Origin: CALBTQ01 sp036743315
GTDB taxonomy: Bacteria > Lernaellota > Lernaellaia > Lernaellales > Lernaellaceae
Direction: 5' to 3'
Assembly: GCA_036743315.1 (NCBI GenBank)
Contig: DAINPV010000279.1
Location: forward strand, 1-5,612
DNA: 5,612 nucleotides
This document shows positions 1-5,102 of this stretch, piece after piece. A program made the position numbers and the translations under genes. Under the pieces are notes generated by a model that worked only from the letters and a program-made list of their open reading frames with translations, made no database searches and was not told the origin of the DNA. How positions within the stretch are numbered: the stretch's first letter is position 1; the number at the start of each line of letters is the position of its first letter.

Positions 1-1665
1 GCCGGCGACGTACATCGCGGTCGATCTCGTCAGCGGCACGGGCACGAAATCCTGGATCTGGCAGTTGTCCAGGTTGTTGCGCTTGAGGAACAACGCGACC
101 TCGATCGCATCTTCCAGCCGGCTGCCCGGATGCGCGCTGACGAAGTACGGCGTGACGTACAGCTCCTCGAGTCCCGGCAGCTTGGCCAGCTTTTGGAACC
201 GCTGGATGAAGCCCTCCACGCAGCATTCGTCGTACTTGTGCAACCGCTTGTTGACCTCGTTCGACACGTGCTCGAAGGGCACCTTGAGGTGGCCGGGCAA
301 AAAGTAGCGCATGACCTCTTCGAGAAACTCGTCGGCCTGCGGATCGCGTTCGATGATGTCCACCCGCAGGTTGCTCGACAGGTAGCAGCGCTCGACGCCG
401 TCCACGCAGCGCACCGATTTGAGCAGGTCGAGGTACTCGCTGTGATCGATCTTCAGGTTCCCGCAGGGGGTCGGATGGAGACAACTGGTGCGCTGGCATT
501 CGGCGCGTCGTTCCTCGGGCAACGTGCAGCCCATGCCGTACATGTTAGCCATCGGACCGCCGACGTTGCTGATCCAGCCGCGGAAATAACGCAGCCCGGC
601 GATCAGCGTCGCCTCGCGGATGATCGAATCCTTGCTGCGCTGGCTGATATAGCGCCCCTCGAACAGATGATTGGCGCAGAAGGTGCAATCGCCGAAGCAG
701 CCGCGGTGCGTGATGATGCCGTACTTGACCGTCTCGAACGACGGGATCGGCCCGGCCTCGCGGTATTTCGGATGCGGCGTGCGCGAATAGGGCAGCTCGT
801 ACATGCGGTCCAGCTCGGTGGTCGACAACGGCCGTTGCGGCGGCGTCTGCACCAGCGTGAAGCCGTTGTAATCCTCCACCAGCGGTTGCGGCTTGCGGAA
901 GTAATCGATGTTGTTGTTGATCAAACGGAAATGTTCCAGAAAACTGGTCTTCGAAGCCACCAGTTCGTCCCAGTTCGGCAATTTGACGTGATCGGGCGGA
1001 ATGTACTGCTCCCACCCTTCCCGGTTGCGGTCGACCTTGTACATCACCCCGCGAATGGTCCGGCATTCCAGCGCGTTGCCGCCGCGCGCGAACACGCGGG
1101 CGATCTGCGTCAGCGACCGTTCCGCGTAGCCGTAGGTCAGCAGGTCGGCCTCGGTTTCGGCCAGCAGGCCGGGTCGCAGCTTGTCGTCCCAGAAATCGTA
1201 GTGCGCAAACCGGCGCATCGTCGCTTCGTGCCCGGTCAGCACCACCGGTACGTCCGGATACGCCTTCTTGCAGTTTTCGGTATACACCTGGCTGGCGCGA
1301 TCGGGCCGCAGCCCGGGCAGGCGCCCGGGGCTGAAAAAGTCGATCTTCCGCGGTCGTTTGGTCGGTCGGTAGTTGGCGATCATCGAATCGTTCTTACCCG
1401 CCGAAACGATGAAAAACAACCGCGGTCTGCCCAGTTGCGTGAACTCGCGCAGGTCGTTCCAGTCCGGCTGGGCGATAAAGCCGACCTTCAGGCCCAACGT
1501 TTCCAACACTCGTCCGAGGATGGCGATTTCGAAACTGGGGTGATCAATAAACGCGTCGCCGGAAATCAGAATCACGTCGCATTCGTTCCACCCGCGCCAC
1601 TCGAGTTCCCGCTTGGTCATCGGCGGATGACGAAAGGTCCGCCGTTCCTTCTGGAAGCCGTTCAT
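1..1665 (-). CDS. ygiQ: YgiQ family (UPF0313) radical SAM protein, C-terminus cut by window edge
   Basis: The frame is open from ATG 1665 to the left edge, giving 555 residues without the C-terminus. The N-terminal YgiQ domain has KRELEWRGWNECDVIL, GDAFIDHPSF and a later AHYDFWDD segment. The radical SAM core follows: HRGCFGDCTFC carries the CxxxCxxC 4Fe-4S/SAM motif at C323, C327 and C330. Next come GWISNVGGPMANMYGMGC and a second cysteine group (C380, C390, C395, C401) that also occurs in E. coli YgiQ. FVSAHPGSR and QIQDFVPVPLTRSTAMY near the edge match the family's core end. Compared with E. coli YgiQ as I recall it, an insert of several dozen residues between the two domains is missing. 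The start is supported by AAAGGA six bases upstream; an internal Met16 is the alternative. It lies 40 nt downstream of thiD and may be co-transcribed with it. Family assignment is secure; the reaction catalysed is unknown for the family. Confidence 0.95.
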   Translation of the reverse strand, partial: MNGFQKERRTFRHPPMTKRELEWRGWNECDVILISGDAFIDHPSFEIAILGRVLETLGLKVGFIAQPDWNDLREFTQLGRPRLFFIVSAGKNDSMIANYRPTKRPRKIDFFSPGRLPGLRPDRASQVYTENCKKAYPDVPVVLTGHEATMRRFAHYDFWDDKLRPGLLAETEADLLTYGYAERSLTQIARVFARGGNALECRTIRGVMYKVDRNREGWEQYIPPDHVKLPNWDELVASKTSFLEHFRLINNNIDYFRKPQPLVEDYNGFTLVQTPPQRPLSTTELDRMYELPYSRTPHPKYREAGPIPSFETVKYGIITHRGCFGDCTFCANHLFEGRYISQRSKDSIIREATLIAGLRYFRGWISNVGGPMANMYGMGCTLPEERRAECQRTSCLHPTPCGNLKIDHSEYLDLLKSVRCVDGVERCYLSSNLRVDIIERDPQADEFLEEVMRYFLPGHLKVPFEHVSNEVNKRLHKYDECCVEGFIQRFQKLAKLPGLEELYVTPYFVSAHPGSRLEDAIEVALFLKRNNLDNCQIQDFVPVPLTRSTAMYVAG

Positions 1666-1671
1666 CGCTCG

Positions 1672-1677
1672 TCCTTT
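1672..1677 (-). promoter_or_regulatory. Ribosome binding site of ygiQ
   Basis: Read on the - strand this is AAAGGA, six bases before ATG 1665. It supports the upstream start over Met16 and indicates that ygiQ has its own translation start in the short gap after thiD. Confidence 0.6.
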
Positions 1678-1705
1678 CTACCCGAACTCAACTGCAACAT
1701 GCGAG

Positions 1706-2491
1706 CTAACCGACCAAACCCGAAAATCTCCAGCCCTCGTTCGTTGGCGACCATGCCGATGAAATGGCCCGTTGCATCGTCCCAACGGCGATCCCAACCG
1801 CTTCGTCCAGCGGCTTCTCTTGCGCCAGCAAGCCGGCCGTCAATGCCGCCAGCGCGCAACCGGTGCCGTGGACCTCGGCCCCTTCCTGCCGCCGGTTCTT
1901 CCACTCGAAAAATCCGTCCGCGGTCCACAGTCGATCGACCGGGTCCCCGGCCAGATGCCCTCCTTTGATCAAAACGCTCCCGGCGCCCATCTCCCGCAAA
2001 CGTCGCGCGGCCCGCTCGCACTCGAACGGCTGTTTTATTGAGAGATTGCATAACCTCTCCGCCTCGGGAACATTGGGGGCGATCAACGTCGCCTGCGGGA
2101 TCAACTCGTCGCGCAACACGACGAACGACTCGTCGTCGCCCAACGCGCCGCCCGCGCCCGCCGTCAGCACCGGGTCGATCACCACCGGCACGCCCCGCGG
2201 CCGACGGCGTAGAAAATCGCCGACGATCCGCGCGATCGTCGCGTCGCCCAACATGCCGATTTTCACTGCGGAAATCGGCAGATCGGCCGCCAGCGCCGCC
2301 AGCGTCTCGGCAAAATACTTCGGTTCAATGGGGGAAAAGCGGGCCGCTCGGTTGGGCCCCTGAATTGTCAACGCGGTAATGGCTCCGGCCGTACGGACAC
2401 CCAGTCCGGCCAAGGCGACGGCATCCGCCAATAACCCGGCGCCGCCGGTCGGGTCATATCCGGAAATGCATAGGACTATTTTGGTTCGCAA
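1706..2491 (-). CDS. thiD: ThiD-like hydroxymethylpyrimidine / HMP-phosphate kinase (PfkB-type fold), start uncertain
   Basis: The product is predicted to phosphorylate 4-amino-5-hydroxymethyl-2-methylpyrimidine and its monophosphate with ATP in cytosolic thiamine synthesis. Counting from the TTG at 2491, motifs fall in order: ISGYDPTGGAGLLAD (GG-AG loop at 16-19, Asp23), ALTIQGPN (Gln44), KIGML (77-81), VVIDPVLTAGAG, LIAPNVPEAE, IKGGHL, and anion-hole HGTGC with the likely catalytic Cys212. This is the same register as enterobacterial ThiD, where Asp23, Gln44 and Cys213 hold these places. That is the reason for choosing this weak TTG at 262 aa, although no good ribosome site precedes it. The frame stays open to a TTG at 2635, but those 48 extra residues resemble no family, are AT-rich and lack the GC-rich third positions of the rest. 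Tyr12 replaces the usual Ser/Thr of the GSDPSGG or GTDPSGG motif, and the C-terminus lacks the usual GHGIGP-like tail. A related pyridoxine kinase role cannot be excluded. Confidence 0.85.
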   Translation of the reverse strand: MRTKIVLCISGYDPTGGAGLLADAVALAGLGVRTAGAITALTIQGPNRAARFSPIEPKYFAETLAALAADLPISAVKIGMLGDATIARIVGDFLRRRPRGVPVVIDPVLTAGAGGALGDDESFVVLRDELIPQATLIAPNVPEAERLCNLSIKQPFECERAARRLREMGAGSVLIKGGHLAGDPVDRLWTADGFFEWKNRRQEGAEVHGTGCALAALTAGLLAQEKPLDEAVGIAVGTMQRAISSAWSPTNEGWRFSGLVG

Positions 2492-2686
2492 ATCGCGCGA
2501 ATCAACATTCCGGAAATGTCCGTTCGTTGTTTCCAACGTTCTGAACGTACTTTCTAAACTCGACTCTACTCGGCGACTGCCTTTTTCTACGGAATTGACC
2601 GTACTTTTCAGTTTTCCCTCATTGCCCAGGCGCAAGAGTCTATCACGATCAAATGACCGATACTAGTACAAAGTTTGGACTTTCTT
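2492..2686. other. AT-rich leader between fis-like gene and thiD core
   Basis: About 195 bp with much lower GC than the flanking genes; 22 of 60 bases in 2641-2700 are G or C. It is formally open in the thiD frame up to 2635, but has no coding-like third-position bias. It contains several inverted repeats: AAAGT-N4-ACTTT at 2670-2683, TACGG-N6-CCGTA at 2588-2603, and ACGTTC-T-GAACGT at 2536-2548. It probably holds the regulatory region of thiD-ygiQ. I could not find a -35/-10 pair with acceptable spacing, and no thiamine (THI) riboswitch motif is recognisable. Confidence 0.5.
2536..2548. repeat. 13-bp perfect palindrome upstream of thiD
   Basis: ACGTTC-T-GAACGT has six-base arms around one central base, within the AT-rich leader and 45 bp upstream of the proposed thiD start. 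It could be an operator for a dimeric regulator, but there is only one copy in the window and no known consensus is matched, so it may be chance. Confidence 0.35.
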
Positions 2687-2923
2687 TTAGAGGATGGTAC
2701 GCAGCTTTCGCCGCAAGGTGTTGCGGTGCAGGCCCAGCAGACGGGCGGCGGCGACCTGGTTGCCGCGACAGTGTTCCAGCGCGCAGTCGATCAGGCAGCG
2801 CTCCACCGTGTCGATCACCGTTTGGTACACGTCGCCCGCGCGGTCCGGCGGCGACGCGGCCAGCAGTTTCTTGCACACATCCTGCAATGCCGCCTGCAAT
2901 CTGGGATGTTCGTCGTTAGCCAT
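2687..2923 (-). CDS. fis: Fis-like helix-turn-helix DNA-binding protein (78 aa)
   Basis: This small protein aligns with the C-terminal two thirds of E. coli Fis and with the NtrC-type DNA-binding domain. The helical dimerisation segment (about 31-52, GDVYQTVIDTVERCLIDCAL) is followed by the helix-turn-helix (about 54-74, RGNQVAAARLLGL then HRNTLRRKL), matching RGNQ..AA..MGI.RGTLRKKL of Fis. It is about 20 residues shorter than the 98-aa enterobacterial protein; the N-terminal beta-hairpin arm that Fis uses to activate DNA invertases appears absent or reduced. It starts inside the last codons of dus with an 8-nt overlap and has a strong Shine-Dalgarno, so it should be co-expressed with dus. 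The dusB-fis order is the same as in E. coli. A role as nucleoid protein or general regulator is inferred; a local regulator role is equally possible. Confidence 0.88.
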   Translation of the reverse strand: MANDEHPRLQAALQDVCKKLLAASPPDRAGDVYQTVIDTVERCLIDCALEHCRGNQVAAARLLGLHRNTLRRKLRTIL

Positions 2924-3920
2924 GCCCTTGCTCCTCCCCCGCCGCGGCGAACACGCGCCGCACGATCGTCATCAAGGACGCGGCGTCCGGCGCGGTGGCG
3001 ATGTCCTGCCGCGCCGCCGTCGCCCCGCGCACGCCCTTGACCAGGCGCAGCGCGAACTTGCGCATTTCCTTGGCCGCTTGTGCCTCGCCCTTGGCCGCAA
3101 TCATCGTGGCCAGATGCAATTCGAGCATCGCCAGCTTTTCCGCCGCGCTCGGTTCGGGCGGAATCGTCCGGCCCGCCAGCGCCGCGCGCGCCTGGGCGAA
3201 CAGCCACGGTTTGCCCACCGCGCCCCGGCCGATCATCACCGCGTCGCAACCGGTCTGCGCGACCATCGCCGCCGCGTCCTCGCCGGTCGTCACGTCGCCG
3301 TTGCCGATCACCGGCACGCTCGCGACCGCTTTCACCGCCGCGATCAACGACCAGTCCGCCCGCCCGGTGAACTGCTGCGCCCGCGTGCGCGGATGCACCG
3401 CGATCGCGTCCACCCCCGCGTCCTGCGCCGCCCGCGCGCATTCGAGCACGTTCACCACCTCCGCGCCCGCCCGCAGCTTGACCGTCAGCGGCAGCGTCGT
3501 CGCCGCGCGCATCGCCGCCAGCACGCGATGCAGCAGCGCCGGATCGCGCATCAGCGCCACGCCGTGCCCGCTGTTGACCACCTTGCGCACCGGGCACCCG
3601 GCGTTCAGGTCGATCGCCTCGATCGGCCGCAGGTCCGCGACGATCCGGCACGCCTCGGCCAACAAGTGCGGGTCCTTGCCGAACAACTGTGCGACGAAGG
3701 GGTGGTCGTCGGGCGCGGCATCCAGGTACGCCAGCGTTTTCTGTCGGCCCTTGGAACGCGGCGGGGCAAGGATCATCCCGTCGGCGCTGACCATCTCGCT
3801 GACGGTCAGGTCGGCGCCGCACCGCCGGCACACGGCGCGAAAGGCCATGTCGCTGTAACCGGCCAGCGGCGCGAGAATCAGCGGGATTTTCTCCCCGAAG
3901 TCGAGCGAGCCCAGGCGCAT
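2916..3920 (-). CDS. dusB: tRNA-dihydrouridine synthase, DusB type
   Basis: This FMN-dependent enzyme reduces specific uridines of tRNA to dihydrouridine with NAD(P)H. At 334 aa it is close to the usual size (E. coli DusB 321 aa). The TIM barrel shows APLAGYSDMAFR (17-28), LTVSEMVSA (38-46), QLFGKDP (78-84) and the signature DLNAGCPVRKV with catalytic Cys109. VKLRAG (Lys148), AVHPRTRAQQFTG (His176) and IGNGDV plus MIGRGAVGKPW form the FMN-phosphate region. ATG 3920 gives the compact N-terminus MRLGSLDFGEK typical of the family. The frame is open further upstream to about 4364, but that part only shadows selD. It starts 2 nt after the selD stop, with no strong Shine-Dalgarno of its own (only GGACGG nearby), which suggests translational coupling. 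It overlaps the fis-like gene by 8 nt. Membership of the Dus family is very secure; subtype B rests on similarity and the fis neighbour. Confidence 0.95.
   Translation of the reverse strand: MRLGSLDFGEKIPLILAPLAGYSDMAFRAVCRRCGADLTVSEMVSADGMILAPPRSKGRQKTLAYLDAAPDDHPFVAQLFGKDPHLLAEACRIVADLRPIEAIDLNAGCPVRKVVNSGHGVALMRDPALLHRVLAAMRAATTLPLTVKLRAGAEVVNVLECARAAQDAGVDAIAVHPRTRAQQFTGRADWSLIAAVKAVASVPVIGNGDVTTGEDAAAMVAQTGCDAVMIGRGAVGKPWLFAQARAALAGRTIPPEPSAAEKLAMLELHLATMIAAKGEAQAAKEMRKFALRLVKGVRGATAARQDIATAPDAASLMTIVRRVFAAAGEEQGHG
2931..2940 (-). promoter_or_regulatory. Strong ribosome binding site of fis-like gene
   Basis: The - strand reads GGGGGAGGAG, seven bases before ATG 2923. It lies inside the dus coding region and fixes the fis-like start within the dus 3' end. 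Confidence 0.8.
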
Positions 3921-3922
3921 GA

Positions 3923-4966
3923 CTACCGTCCGGGCCGCAGGCGCAGCACGTTGCGTTCGTCGGTCAGACGGCCCACGACCGCGCGCACCGGCACGCCCTC
4001 GTCGGCCAGCGCGGCCAACAGGTCGTCGGCCTTGTCGGCGGCGACGGCCAACAACAACCCGCCGCTGGTCTGCGCATCGTTGGCCAGCAGCAGCTGATCG
4101 TCGCCGAGCGCCGCGTCGGCGCGCACCCAGGCGTTGGCGAAATCGCGATTGGCGTAGGTGCCGCCGGGAATCAGCCCCATCGCGAGGCACTCCGCGACGC
4201 CCGGCAGCAGCGGGATCTCGTCGAACCAGACCTCGCCGCCCACGCCGCTGTTTTTCAGAATCTCGAGCGTGTGCAGCAACAGGCCGAAGCCGGTCACGTC
4301 GGTCGAGGCGTGCACGCCCACGCGCCGCGCCGCCCGCGCCGCCTTGTCGTTGAGGAACGAACACGAATCGATCAGCACTTGCTCGCTGCCCGCCGGCTCC
4401 ATCTCCGCCTTGAGCGCCGTGGCCAGCAGCCCCGTGCCGATCGCTTTGGTCAGCACCAACAGGTCGCCCGCCCGCGCGCCGTGCTTGCTCAGAATGTCGT
4501 CCGGATGAATCACCCCGGTCACCGCCAGCCCGTACTTGGGCTCCTTGTCGTCCACCGTATGCCCGCCGATGATCGCCACCCCCGCTTCGGCCGCCTTCGC
4601 GTAACCGCCGGCCAGAATGTCGGCGAGCATCGACAGCGGCAGCGGCCCTTTCTCGGGGAAGCCCACCACGTTCAGCGCCGTCAGCGGCGTCGCGCCTATC
4701 GCGTATATGTCGGAAAGGCTGTTGGCGGCGGCGATCATGCCGAAGGCGGTCGGGTCGTTGACCACCGGGGTAAAGAAGTCCACCGTCTGCACCAGCGCCA
4801 GATCGTCGCGCAGCAGATACACGCCCGCGTCGTCGCCATGCCCGGCCAGCACGCGCTCGTTGGCGACTCGCGGCAATTTTTGCAGAATCGCGTCCAGCTC
4901 GCCCGGAGCCAGTTTGCAGGCTCAGCCCGCGCCGTGCGACAACTGCGTTAATTTGACTTCCGTCAT
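3923..4966 (-). CDS. selD: Selenide, water dikinase SelD, selenocysteine-containing (in-frame TGA at codon 15)
   Basis: SelD makes selenophosphate from selenide and ATP, the selenium donor for Sec-tRNA and 2-selenouridine. From ATG 4966 the frame reads MTEVKLTQLSHGAGUACK, where U15 is a TGA at 4922-4924. This aligns with HGAGCGCK of E. coli SelD, whose Cys17 and Lys20 are essential, so U15 replaces the catalytic Cys and K18 is the lysine. Reading through gives 347 aa, the same length as the E. coli enzyme. Further motifs are HGDDAGVY (Asp46), TVDFFTP (Asp63), NSLSDIYAIG (Asp86), GGHTVDD (134-140), STDVTGFGLL (Asp223) and DAQTSGGLLLAV. Without readthrough, the first possible start is TTG 4876, which would lose the catalytic loop. 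Ala16 stands where E. coli has Gly. AAGGG lies 7 nt before ATG. First gene of a selD-dus-fis series, divergent from mdh. Sec insertion is inferred from the TGA position and hairpin and requires SelA, SelB and tRNA-Sec encoded elsewhere. Confidence 0.95.
4894..4912 (-). promoter_or_regulatory. Candidate bacterial SECIS hairpin of selD
   Basis: The mRNA CUGGCUC-CGGGC-GAGCUGG can form a seven-pair stem, two of them G-U, closed by a 5-nt loop at 4901-4905. The loop begins 16 nt after the UGA and has G in its second position. This fits the usual description of bacterial SECIS elements: a hairpin just downstream of UGA with a G early in the apical loop. The UGCA at 4915-4918 could add a lower stem with UGCA further downstream. 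The fold was judged by eye only. Confidence 0.6.
4922..4924 (-). other. Selenocysteine codon (TGA) at SelD residue 15
   Basis: The in-frame TGA occurs between HGAG and ACK at the known Cys/Sec site of SelD. Family similarity continues without a gap on both sides, so neither a nonsense mutation nor a frameshift explains it well. Confidence 0.92.
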
Positions 4967-4973
4967 CGGCGGA

Positions 4974-4978
4974 CCCTT
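4974..4978 (-). promoter_or_regulatory. Ribosome binding site of selD
   Basis: AAGGG on the - strand, seven bases before ATG 4966. It decides the start upstream of the in-frame TGA and so supports reading through it. Confidence 0.55.
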
Positions 4979-4996
4979 ATTAAGAGAGCAGCATGC

Positions 4997-5025
4997 AGCA
5001 TACGTAATGCACTTTTTTTGTGCAA
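4997..5025 (-). promoter_or_regulatory. Possible sigma70-type promoter of selD
   Basis: On the - strand TTGCAC (5020-5025) and TATGCT (4997-5002) are separated by 17 bases, containing an A7 run. They match 3 of 6 and 4 of 6 of the sigma70 consensus. Transcription would start near 4990, leaving a leader of roughly 25 nt before selD. The position is sensible but the boxes are weak. Confidence 0.4.
5008..5024. repeat. Inverted repeat TGCAC-T7-GTGCA in the selD/mdh divergent region
   Basis: Five-base perfect arms flank a run of seven T. The right arm overlaps the proposed -35 box of selD, so it could be an operator. The adjacent palindrome TACGTA (5001-5006) adds to the symmetry. It could also be a small hairpin, but it does not follow any gene end, so a terminator is unlikely. 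Confidence 0.4.
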
Positions 5026-5090
5026 GCCGATCTTGCCGAACGGCGGCGAATCGGCCACACTGCGGTGGCAGGAATTATTTATAAAATTTT

Positions 5091-5097
5091 GGGAGGA
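5091..5097 (+). promoter_or_regulatory. Strong ribosome binding site of mdh
   Basis: GGGAGGA lies five bases before ATG 5103 and fixes the mdh start. An AT-rich stretch (5073-5090, including TATAAA) precedes it but is too close to the ribosome site to be a convincing -10 box. Confidence 0.85.
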
Positions 5098-5102
5098 TTC
5101 AC

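Noticed and set aside
130..1968. 612-aa open frame on the + strand
   Set aside because: It runs antisense to ygiQ and the end of thiD, has no recognisable domain, and is rich in the Arg/Ala/Gln/His pattern typical of shadows of GC-rich genes.
2476..2511. Small - strand frame MLIRAICEPK near the thiD start
   Set aside because: Only ten codons in a different frame from thiD, with no properly spaced ribosome site; it does not resolve the missing ATG.
2588..2603. TACGG-N6-CCGTA with nearby T runs as a + strand terminator
   Set aside because: No + strand gene ends upstream of it, and the stem is only five pairs.
2670..2683. AAAGT-N4-ACTTT hairpin as terminator after the fis-like gene
   Set aside because: The stem is only five AT-rich pairs and no U-run follows on the - strand, so it does not qualify as an intrinsic terminator.
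2694..4097. 467-aa open frame on the + strand
   Set aside because: Antisense to fis, dus and the end of selD; low-complexity Arg/Ala-rich composition and no family similarity.
3921..4364. N-terminal extension of dus upstream of ATG 3920
   Set aside because: The frame is open, but it overlaps the selD coding region and its Arg/Gly-rich sequence matches no Dus protein; ATG 3920 gives the standard N-terminus.
4922..4924. TGA as a nonsense mutation making selD a pseudogene
   Set aside because: The codon falls precisely at the known Sec/Cys site, family similarity continues on both sides, a hairpin follows, and the rest of the gene is intact.
4271..4951. 226-aa open frame on the + strand
   Set aside because: Antisense to selD, whose motifs and length are clear; composition is that of a shadow frame.
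5066..5080. TGGCA...as a sigma54 (-24/-12) promoter for mdh
   Set aside because: The -24 half is present, but no GC is found at the required -12 position.
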